The notes beneath the pieces are model-generated. The model was not told the origin of the DNA. It ran no database searches and worked only from the letters and a program-made list of their open reading frames with translations. A program made the translations under genes and the position numbers. This document shows, piece by piece, positions 55,750-64,000 of a stretch of 64,000 nucleotides of DNA (positions are counted from its first letter, which is position 1; the number at the start of each line of letters is the position of its first letter). This stretch comes from Avena insularis (Eukaryota; Streptophyta; Magnoliopsida; Poales; Poaceae). Where the stretch lies: positions 85,798,684-85,862,683 of the forward strand of contig CM042685.1 of assembly GCA_023614405.1 (NCBI GenBank), in the 5' to 3' direction.

Positions 55750-56950
55750 ACAAAGACCTCACCGACGGAGAGGAAAAAGAGATAATTCTTTTGAAATATA
55801 TATTCACGTAAATATATCAAAAGAACCAGAGACACACATCGCGTGCGCCAGAACTGGATAAGTTTCCAATGATTTCACTTGGTGAAATCACACTCTCATC
55901 ACTGTCCAAAACACAACCAATGGTTTTGTTTGAAACACAGGAAAAATCTTAGTACAAGAAGCCTAGAAGAAGCGATAGAACTTTTTAGAAATTCAGTAGC
56001 ATTTAAATGATTTAGCAGTATAGAATAAGACAAAAAATATACAGATTCCTAGTTCATATTCAACAACACTTGACCAATTCAGTAGCATTTCAAAATGACT
56101 GATTCAATAATACAGACACTCAAATTCAATACCAGTACAAAGGGAACCAGACCTCACCGACAGAGTGGAAAAGGCGATAATTTGTTTGACAGATATATTC
56201 ATGTAAAAAAATATAAAGAACCAGAGACACACACTGCATGTGAAAAAACTGGACTGGTATCCAATGACTTCACATGGTGAAATCAAGCTGTATCTTTACC
56301 TTCTATGTCACTCAGCACTCTCCAAAACACAACCAACGGTTCCGATGAAACATAGCAGCCCAGCAGTAGCGACAGAACTTTTCATAAATTCAGTAGCATT
56401 TGAATGATTTAGTAGTACATAATTAGATAGAGAAAATATTGACAGATTCCTACTACATATTCAGCAACACTTGACCAATTCAGCAGTATTTCAAAATGAC
56501 AGATTCAGCAAGACAAACATCAAAATTCAATAGCAGTACAGAGGGAACTAGACCTCACCGACAGAGGGTGAAAAAGCCATAATTCTTTTAATAGATATAT
56601 TCATGTAAAAATATCTAAATAACAAGAGACAGACACCGTGCCAAAACTGGACTGGTATCCAATGACTTCACTTGGTGAAACCACACTCTCATCACTGTCC
56701 AAAACAGAACCAACGGTTACGATTCAACACAGGTAAAAGCTCTAGAGCAATCGGCCCAGTAGCAGCGACAAAACTTTTCAAAAATTCAGTAGCATTTGAA
56801 CAATTCACCAGTACAAAATAAGATAGAGAAAATATCGACAGATTCCTAGATCATATTCAGCAACACTTGGCCAAATTAGCAGCATTTCAAAAAGACTGAT
56901 TCGGCAATACATACACTAAAATTTAATAGCAGTACAGAGGGAACCGGATC
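55750..56950. repeat. Tandem array, ~396-bp monomer, 3 copies
   Basis: CCTCACCGAC occurs at 55757, 56152 and 56553, and the following boundary at about 56945 (GGATCTTGC) ends the array. Each copy has CCAATGA(T/C)TTCAC(T/A)TGGTGAAA, ACACAACCAA(T/C)GGTT, AATTCAGTAGCATTT and CAGATTCCTA. The TTCAC-TGGTGAA part is itself a small inverted repeat. Confidence 0.87.
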
Positions 56951-57274
56951 TTGCTTCGGGTCTAAAAACCATGCCCATAATCAGTTTTCCCTTTTCTACA
57001 AATATACTCAAATCATTGGAGCAAGCAAAACTATCGATCAATTATGCTTGTGTGTGCAACTTCCTCCTCACATATTAAGATGGAACACAGTCATTGTCAT
57101 AATATTTGGTCTTGGTCATATAGGGAACCATCATATATATACAAATATACCATACCAGTACTTACTAGTCATAGCTCTAATCCATCAAAAGGTTATCATA
57201 GTTTTACCACCCATATATGATTAGGGGATATAAGACAACCACATAATTAATTACAATAGCTTGCAACCAAACAG

Positions 57275-58129
57275 CTAGACAGCTAAGAACTTCATGACCA
57301 TCCTGATGCATTCAGGGCAGCGAAATACATCGGCCTTGACCATGATAGCACTTGACAAGGTGGAAGAGGTTGAAGTAGATTCCCCAGTAAAGGCACCATA
57401 AAGCTTGATGGCGCCTGGTGTTTGACGTGGAAGCGCTTCGTTGGAAACCCCTAGAGCAAGATGTGAAGAAGCAAGCAAGAAGTCTTCCATCAATTGAGAC
57501 CGAGGTTATCAAACAAGAAGTAGGAAGGAAACGTCACATAGGTGTTGTAAACAACATGGAGACCTGCACAACACAAACTCAAGACTTTGTCCCAATGAAT
57601 CAGTGAGGTTGTCAAGCTCACCGGTTTGCTGTAACAAAGGATTAAACGTATGGTGTGGAAGATAATGGTTTGCAGTAAGTAAACAAGTAACAGTGGAAGA
57701 TGCATCAATGGTAAAGATTGGACCGGGGTCCATAGTTCACTGGAGGTGCTCCCTTATATAAACAATATGGCATGAAGGGTAAACAAATTACAGCGGGGCA
57801 ATTGACAGGAACTGAGCAAGGCATAACAATGCAATTACTAGCCAGAAACATCCTATGAGGTTGATTGGGCAATACACCAATATACATAGACCATAATCCA
57901 ACTGCATCTATGACTAGAAGTATACCTTCAGGTTATCATCAGAACCCCCTCTAGTATTAAGTTGCAAGCAATAGACAACTGCTTTAAGCAAAGTGTGTAA
58001 GGTAAACAGTCCACATGTTCCATGAACAAGAGACCGTTGTTTCTCCCTAGTAGCAACAGCACATCTACAACGGAAGAGATTATTGTCACTTCCGTTGGAA
58101 ACTAGAGTCATGAACCCACTATCGAGCAT
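57275..58129 (-). pseudogene. Unknown multi-exon gene relic
   Basis: Minus-strand frames in order: 58129-57914 (LDSGFMTLVSNGSDNNLFRC, LVHGTCGLFTLHTLLKAVVY) ending GATAACCTGAAG before GTATAC, a donor-like site; 57887-57705 (IGVLPNQPHRMFLASNCIVM, YCLYKGAPPVNYGPRSNLYH); and 57493-57275 (MEDFLLASSHLALGVSNEAL, ESTSTSSTLSSAIMVKADVF, RCPECIRMVMKFLAV). Cys pairs (CPEC, RCRC) are present, but no family can be named with confidence. It lies between a tandem array and the start of an LTR, and is probably a captured or transposon gene. Partial homology to the grass DUF674 family was considered but is not convincing. Confidence 0.35.
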
Positions 58130-58981
58130 AAATACTCCCTCTTGGAGTCACTATGTAACATCCCAAAAATCATAATTTGAAAAGTTTGCATATCATTCAT
58201 GCATTCATAAGAATTTGGTTATTTTCAAACTAGTTATCAAAATGAGAAACCATTCTTATGCCTATTATTATATGCTAGAAAGGCAATGGTTCCTTTTTTC
58301 TCTCAAAGTATGAGGATACCTTGTTATGATCAGAAATATTTCAAATTTGAGTACAAAGCTTACACAAAAATTCTCAAAACAAAATTCAAATATAAAACCA
58401 CTTTATGCCTATTATCTATAATCATATTAAGGCATGGATTTATTTTATTTTCCTTTATGTCAAAGTGCCTTGGGATAAATAGTAAGGTTTTACACTCATT
58501 TGAGTACAAAGTTTTCACTGCAAAAACCCAAAAGAAATTTGAATTCAAACTAATTTGAAAAGCATTTGAAATTGATTTCAGAAAATCAAAACAGAAATAT
58601 AAAAGGAGTAAAGAAAAAGAAAAAGGCCTGCGCCAGCCTTTCGGCCCAGCAACAAAACCAGCCCAACAGGCAGCCCACCCGGGACACTCTCTCCTCTCTC
58701 TCACCGCCCGCTCGCCGACATCGCCTTTGGGCCCAAGCAGTCACTTCTTTTTTCCCCCATGGCAGACTCCATCGCCACCGTCGTTTCCTCCAGAAATGCC
58801 GCATTTGATTTATCGCGTAATTAGCATTGATACACCGTGTAATTCCCTCGCCCCTCCTGGCTACTTAATCACCTTTCCACCGCGGTCATTTCCCCCCACT
58901 CTGCACACTCGCTCCGCTACCAGGCTGCCAGTATTTCACACCACACCACCACTGTCCGACGACCTCTGCTGATCGATTACG

Positions 58982-59080
58982 GTGAGTCCTGACCGCCCCT
59001 TTGCCTCTACTTCAAACGAGCATGACTAGCATGTCCTTGTGCACCTTCTGATGCCATTTGTTTGCCTGCTCGTGACCCAG
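58982..59080 (+). other. Putative intron 1 in the LTR leader
   Basis: GATTACG before GTGAGTCC at 58982 is a near-perfect donor; TGCTCGTGACCCAG ends at 59080. The 99-base segment has CTGACCGCCCC after the donor and TGATGCC(A)TTTG near its end, phrases that recur in intron 2. Confidence 0.5.
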
Positions 59081-59144
59081 GTAGCCGTCCCCGTTCACTC
59101 CCGCAAATGACCGAGCCGCCGCTCAACTACGACGAACGATTTAG

Positions 59145-59233
59145 GTAAAACCCGACCGCCCCTCGCCTTCTCCCTGACCCTATCATGTTCGCATGATCGT
59201 TGCACACACGCTGATGCCTTTGGGTTGTGTTAG
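59145..59233 (+). other. Putative intron 2 in the LTR leader, homologous to intron 1
   Basis: CGATTTAG before GTAAAACC at 59145, and GGGTTGTGTTAG ending at 59233 (89 bases). CCGACCGCCCCTCGCCT and CTGATGCCTTTGGG match intron 1, so an exon-intron unit of about 165 bases was duplicated. Confidence 0.5.
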
Positions 59234-59373
59234 GGCGGTCCAGAACATCGCCAACGTCGCCGTCCACCCAAGCCCGACGTTGTCCGCAACTCCGATGAGC
59301 TCCCATGGCCACAGCAGCTCGCGCCTGTCCACGCCAGCAACACCTTGAGCATCTTCACAGCCTTGCGACGCTG

Positions 59374-59379
59374 GTAAGC
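59374..59379 (+). promoter_or_regulatory. Putative splice donor ending leader exon 3
   Basis: GCGACGCTG precedes GTAAGC. It is followed by ACCACCACTGCCCC, again like the intron starts above. No nearby acceptor is obvious, so the partner could be one of the acceptors at the ORF starts (61492, 62200, 63241). Confidence 0.45.
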
Positions 59380-61333
59380 ACCACCACTGCCCCTAGCCCC
59401 CTATGGAATCTCCGAAACACCATCGCCAGTAGCGCCGCCGCCGCCAGCATCCATTTGCGCCACCCATCCATCGTCGCGTGCTTTCGTGACCGTTGGATCT
59501 AGATCTAGCGCATAGGATTAGATCACTTAACGAAGGGGTACAAGTAGATCTGGCCCGTGTGATTTCATTCAGATCATGCGGCCCTCGTTGATCGATCTGG
59601 CCGAACCGGTTCGGGCCAATCAGACACGCCCACGTGTCTGGAATTTTGATTTAAATTTGTTTTTGAATCTATTAGTTATTCAAACTTGTAAATTCAATAA
59701 CTTTTGTTATGGTTATCGAAAAAATACAAATAATATACCATTGGAATCACAAAAATAAATACTACACATCTATGTGCTTAGTTTTGTATTTTGTTTCGTT
59801 AAAATGGAATTTTATGCAGAGATATTTGTAGGCTTATTTTGTGTATAAAAATTATTTGGAAAATGTTTTAAAAGCCAAATTAAGTTTATTTGGTGTATAA
59901 ATGTTTAGTTTATTATCCAGTACTGTTTTACTTGTCTTTTTTAGTTTATAAAAATCATCAGATGGCATTTGCATGCATTCATATATTTTTGCTTGATTAT
60001 TTGAAATATGAGTTTGGTGCTATCATTTTATGTGTAGATTTTGGTGCTAGTGGTGATTGTGACTGTGAGGATTGTTGTTACTCCGCCAACTACCAAGGCA
60101 AGTGGTGCTTCATATTTTTGTCCCAATATTTTGATTATGCATTAGAAATATTTTGTATAGGGCTTGCATGATAATTTTTGCTAAGTATCTATATGCTATG
60201 CTTGGGAAATCCTAGTTGTTGTAGAATTGTTAGAATTTTCTCTAAGTTAAGATACTTGCTATTGCCATGCTTAGACTAGCTAGTAGCAACCAAGGGTCGA
60301 TTATATACATGCTATGGAAAAATATTGCTCAGTCTTTGACTTATGTTTTGCTTAATAAAACAACTAAGTGAATGAAACACCTGGGTGGAATGGTAATTGC
60401 TTGGTTGGATTTTTGTTGAGTGGTTACCAGGGCCCATTTTTCAATGGTCTACCCTGTGTATCTCACTTGTGGAATGCCACCCAGGAACCAAGGGATTTGA
60501 GATGCCATATGTTAAGAAGCTTCTAGTGCAGCCACATGGCATTATGGGCTCTGCCTGGATCATATAGGTTGCAATAACTTAGCCAAATGGACAGTTGGTG
60601 ATAGGGGGTGATAGGTTTGGAACGCGTCCATTTTGGTTTAAGGGAAGGCTTCTGGAAGGTCCTGTCTCGATGCATGTCGAGTCTTGTGGGGAAAGTGCAC
60701 CACCTCTGCAGAAGGAATAATCTAAGTACTTAGCCGTGTCCCCGGAAATGGACAAATTGAGCATCAAGACATGGAAGCTATCAAGAATCTCCTCATCCCA
60801 ATTTCTAAGTTAAAATCTTGTGGTTGAACAAGGGTAAAGGTTCACCAATGTCTATTGGTGGTTCCTTGGGAGTTTTTGCCAAACCAAAAACTTAGTGTTT
60901 TCAACTGATAGGTAAAACCTATTTTGAGAAAAGCAGGCCTAAGCTACACTTAGCCAAATTCATATAGACGCTAGATACTATTATTCTACTAAGGTATCAC
61001 TTGCCAATGCTATTCCAATGTATTGACCCACTATGGTTGTAACTTGTGATGTTGCAGGTTACTCTGATGAGGATTAGGGTTATGAGTTTACACTCAACAT
61101 GCTTGCCTGTGGCACATGAAGATGAAGACTTTTATTTATATTGTTAAGTTAAACTCTTGTACTAGCTTATGGCTATGGAGTTGTAAAAGACTATGTTATA
61201 TCTAGAATGACGATGTAATAATGACCTTTGTTTATGTGTACTTCATCTTAAACTGTGGATGCTAGCAATTGATCCAGGGAATAGCATTGCAATCACAGGG
61301 ACCTTTACCTTTATAAAGGTGGGGTCTTAAAGA

Positions 61334-61345
61334 TGGTATTAGAGC
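61334..61345 (+). other. Primer binding site, initiator tRNA-Met type with one mismatch
   Basis: TGGTATTAGAGC, one base different from TGGTATCAGAGC found in the minus-strand Tekay element. Confidence 0.85.
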
Positions 61346-61492
61346 ACTGTGTTGCCTGTAGGATTATGACCCTAGGATTGGATTATACTAAGAAACCACT
61401 AAGGAAAAAATTTCAACACTTTGAAAAATTTCCACACTTGTCTTTTTCTTCTCGTAAACTTTTCTAATTTTCTTTATCATCTCTATTTATAG

Positions 61493-61935
61493 ATGAACTC
61501 CATCAACGAAGCTGTGAGGAAGGGACCACTCATGACCATGACTTTGGAGTGTGAGAATGAATTTCCCAAGGCACTCAAGAACCTTATGGTTACCATGGGG
61601 ATACATGGTGCAGCTGTGTACAAGGGATTCCCTGTGACAGATGAAGGAGAAGAGTACTGGTGGGTGCAAGTTCACTTGTAGAAAACAAGGAAGACAACCA
61701 CAAGGAGTCAGGATTTTGCATGGTCACCAACTCTAAAATGCACACAACATTCTTTGACTCTGCAAGAAATGCAGCTTGGAATTCCATCAAGGAGCTTGGT
61801 GATAGACTCAAGTGCAGAATGCTCAACACCCAAAATGACCCTAGAGAAGAAAAGAAGCATGCCCAAGAATTAGAGACTACCAACCAACAACTAAGGGGAG
61901 AAATCATAGACCTAATATGGGAGTCTTGTGAATAA
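61493..61935 (+). pseudogene. Leader ORF 1 of the right-hand chromovirus, unknown protein of about 145 residues
   Basis: The ATG at 61493 directly follows TTTATAG after a T-rich tract. The first frame (MNSINEAVRKGPLMTMTLEC, LKNLMVTMGIHGAAVYKGFP, DEGEEYWWVQVHL) stops at 61679-61681, but a one-base shift near there continues into ENKEDNHKESGFCMVTNSKM, FFDSARNAAWNSIKELGDRL and a Gln/Glu-rich helix to a stop at 61933-61935. It is neither Gag nor a known domain to me. Mixed hydrophobic/charged composition suggests a folded globular part followed by a helix. Same strand and spacing as the other leader ORF. Confidence 0.55.
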
Positions 61936-62200
61936 GATAGGCAGATGGCTAGTAAGGATGCCTTGGTAGCTATTTTATCTAGTGAGTGAGAGTTGTAACG
62001 TACTTCGTTAGTTGGACCACCACACTTATCGTTTTTACTTCCAAAAATTTGTCTAGATTATGTTGAACCTTTGGTGTTTTTAATGGATTTGTGTATTCCA
62101 TGACTTGTGTGTTTGTTGCAAAAGATGTGCTTGTGATATTTTGTCTTGTGAATTTTCTTTAATTGTGATTGGTTCTAACTTTCTCTATCTTATAAAATAG

Positions 62201-63010
62201 ATGCCTAACATTGTTATCAGCACGGCCGAGGAGTTCAAGGGAACTCGTTTTGGTACTCGTCTCATTGAGCTCACTAGTGTTCTCAACCTTCCACTTCCTA
62301 GCATCATGACACTTCAGCTCACCAAGTTTGATAGGAAGGACCTATGGGGCTTCAGAGTCACACAGCCAGGACGCCAGACAGAGCCAACCACGGAGGCCAT
62401 CACTTTCAAGCTGATGCATGACGACAAGGAGAAAGGTTTAGATGTAGTCATGTAGGAGTTACTTGGGCGCCTGGTAGGGAGGCACTCCACCGAGCTTAGA
62501 GGTCTTTACTTTCACCCCTTCAGGAGACGCAACGAGGAGGGTGATGCTATAGAGTACGAGGATACTGCTAGAGAGACGATGGAGCCAATTCGTCTATACC
62601 TTCAGGACCTAGAGGGTCTTATTAGACACCTTGATACTAATAGGACCAACATCATGCTTAGCAATGACGAGCTCCAGGTTCAGCTTCGAGAGAAGGACAA
62701 GCTCTTCGCGGAGCAAGACGAGATTGTCAAGGAAATGGAGGCCAAGTTTGAAAGCTAGGAGAAGAAGTTCAAGAGCCAGGAGAAAAGGGTCCAAGACAGG
62801 AACAAGAAGATCCGGGAGATGAAGGAAGAGTTAGAGGCCAAGGACTTCGATCTTGAGCACCAGCAGGGAGTGATCGAGAGGCTTCTCTCACAGAAGAGGG
62901 CTCTTAGAGCTAAGATTGAGGCCTTCACTACTAGTGTTGAGGAGTGCAAGACCGCCATGGAGAATGCAGGTCTTACCCTCATTGATGTAGAGATTGATGC
63001 GGAGGAGTAG
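62201..63010 (+). pseudogene. Leader ORF 2 of the right-hand chromovirus, coiled-coil protein of about 270 residues
   Basis: The ATG at 62201 directly follows AAAATAG after a pyrimidine-rich stretch. The chain opens MPNIVISTAEEFKGTRFGTR and continues through LNLPLPSIMTLQLTKFDRKD; two TAG codons (62453-62455 and 62756-62758) interrupt an otherwise single open frame to TAG at 63008-63010. Residues from about 140 form a long coiled coil (NDELQVQLREKDKLFAEQDE, KIREMKEELEAKDFDLEHQQ) and the end is acidic (LIDVEIDAEE). It resembles in layout the pre-gag ORF of the minus-strand Tekay element. Known family: none that I can name. It might be a structural or RNA-handling accessory protein, but that is inference. 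Confidence 0.62.
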
Positions 63011-63241
63011 TGTAGACTACTCGGTTATCTTTTACCTAACGTACCTTGATTATTGTGTCGCAATGACCATCCAACATGTGGATGGCTTGCTATGGTGTGT
63101 TTGCATTTTCCAAAACTTATTGTTTATGTCGTTCAAACTCTATGTTATTTTAATGCTTGGTTCTTGTGATTGTTCTATGTGATGTATTGTGCATGTTAAG
63201 AATCTATGGGTATCTCATTCTTATCCTTATTAAAACCACAG

Positions 63242-64000
63242 ATGCCTCCTCGACGTGCCACCCCCAACCAAAACAACAACAACGTCACTCCTGAGATGCA
63301 ACAGTTGATGACAACGCAAGCTCAACTGATGCAGATGATGAAAACCTTCATGCAGAACCAGAATTAGAATAACAACAACAACAATCAGAATAATCCGCCA
63401 GGATTTTACATGCTCACCAGATTCCTAAGACTAAGGCCTACAAAGTTCTCGAGAACCACTGATCCAATGGTAGCCAATGACTGGTTACGTTTAGTGAACA
63501 AGGACTTAGTGACTGTAGGCTGCACCGACGAAGAGAAGGTCAGGTTTGCAGCACACCTGCTTGAAGGGCCAGCAGCAACCTGTTGGGACAACTTTCAGAT
63601 CACCACTCCCATTGAGGCCGTGACTTGGGCTATCTTTGAGGATGGATTCCGTACAACTCACATCTCATCCGGAGTGATGAATTTGAAGAAGAAAGAGTTC
63701 CACATCCTGAAACAGTGTCACCGTAGTGCGGCTGGGTACATTGAGGAATTCAACAATCTGGCGCGTTATGCACCGAATGAAGTTGATACAGATGCAAAGA
63801 GGACGGAGAAATTCCTCGAAGGACTGAATGATGATTTGAACCTGCAGCTGTCTGTTGCCTATGTCCCAACCTACCAATCACTTTGTGACAAGGCTACCAT
63901 CTTGGAGAACAAGATGAAACATGTTGATAGCAGGAAGAGGAAGCATAGCTTTGATAAGCATCGCTCGAGATCGTCTCACAAGCGTTCCCATCATGATGAT
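63242..64000 (+). pseudogene. Gag of the right-hand chromovirus (5' part, runs off the window)
   Basis: The ATG follows ACCACAG. The chain starts MPPRRATPNQNNNN, with a Gln/Met/Asn-rich head containing one TAG (63365-63367), then PTKFSRTTDPMVANDWLRLV, KVRFAAHLLEGPAATCWDNF and LARYAPNEVDTDAKRTEKFL, the standard Gag domain of Tekay elements, and a basic tail (KHVDSRKRKHSFDKHRSRSS) at the window end. The frame is open from 63368 to 64000. Apart from the stop no damage is visible, so the head stop may be the only lesion in this part. Confidence 0.85.

Larger units (their letters stand above)
58154..61330 (+). repeat. 5' LTR of the right-hand chromovirus
   Basis: It begins TGTAACATCCCAAAAATC. The right end is inferred from GGTGGGGTCTTA followed by the PBS; the canonical terminal CA seems mutated or one C deleted (TCTTAA for TCTTACA). 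A GC-rich block at 58620-59640 contains a promoter-like and exon-like segment with several splice donors. The rest is AT-rich and without a supported gene. Confidence 0.8.
58154..64000 (+). mobile_element. Chromovirus (Tekay-like Ty3/Gypsy), 5' part, plus strand, cut by the window end
   Basis: 5' LTR at 58154-61330, PBS at 61334-61345, two extra leader ORFs (61493-61935 and 62201-63010), then gag from 63242 to beyond 64000. The Gag is close in pattern to that of the minus-strand Tekay element (LARYAPNE(V/I)DT(D/E)AK). The sequence is better preserved than most of the window, with only a few stops and frameshifts. Each of the three coding units starts with ATG immediately after an AG. Confidence 0.87.

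Noticed and set aside
57275..58129. Assignment of the unknown gene to DUF674
   Set aside because: Some Cys and short phrases are reminiscent, but order and spacing do not match well enough.
1..64000. CRISPR arrays, bacterial operons, rRNA or complete tRNA genes
   Set aside because: The content is eukaryotic repeat DNA; the tandem arrays have long units without spacer structure, and no complete tRNA or rRNA was recognised.

Overview
The window looks like an intergenic, repeat-packed stretch of a large grass (Poaceae) genome. I see no intact host gene, rRNA or tRNA gene. The reasons for placing it in a grass-like plant are Ty3/Gypsy elements of the Tat and Tekay (chromovirus) lineages, a CACTA transposon starting CACTACAAGAAA with grass-type subterminal repeats, plant splice sites, and the mix of GC-rich coding relics with AT-rich spacers. 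I cannot name the species.

Layout from left to right. (1) 1-5740: plus-strand Tat-lineage gag-pol relic, with nearly all domains readable but broken by stops and frameshifts. (2) 5741-14870: a second Tat-lineage relic on the minus strand. It meets the first tail to tail at a 10-bp duplication, and its gag is split by a 3365-bp solo LTR (8909-12273) with a clean 5-bp target duplication. (3) 14871-21045: 3' end and very long LTR of a plus-strand chromovirus. (4) 21046-22316: two copies of a ~616-bp tandem repeat. (5) 22838-36467: an almost complete minus-strand Tekay chromovirus with ~4-kb LTRs, PBS, PPT, gag, pol and chromodomain, all mutated. It sits inside an older minus-strand reading frame whose halves lie at 22490-22837 and 36468-36732. 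(6) 37204-44964: a CACTA transposon with 16-bp terminal inverted repeats and TGG target duplication. It carries a ~657-bp satellite-like array, a tRNA-like A/B-box segment and a minus-strand exon-like region. (7) 44968-58153: an older patchwork with spliced gene relics (a coiled-coil gene, a GRF-type zinc-finger/coiled-coil gene, a basic and an unknown ORF, a B3-like gene, an unknown gene) and several tandem arrays (~123, ~74 and ~396 bp). It is probably one or more large DNA transposons with captured genes. (8) 58154-64000: 5' LTR, leader and start of gag of another plus-strand chromovirus, cut by the window end.

The most unusual signal is in the two better-preserved chromoviruses. Both carry extra, non-gag reading frames between the 5' LTR and gag, including a coiled-coil protein with an acidic end, and in both the gag ATG directly follows a CAG that looks like a splice acceptor. 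In the right-hand element all three leader ORFs start immediately after an AG, and its LTR contains several strong splice donors arranged as short exon-intron units. This suggests a retrotransposon that makes separate spliced mRNAs for two accessory proteins and Gag. The sequence supports the signals; the splicing itself is inference.
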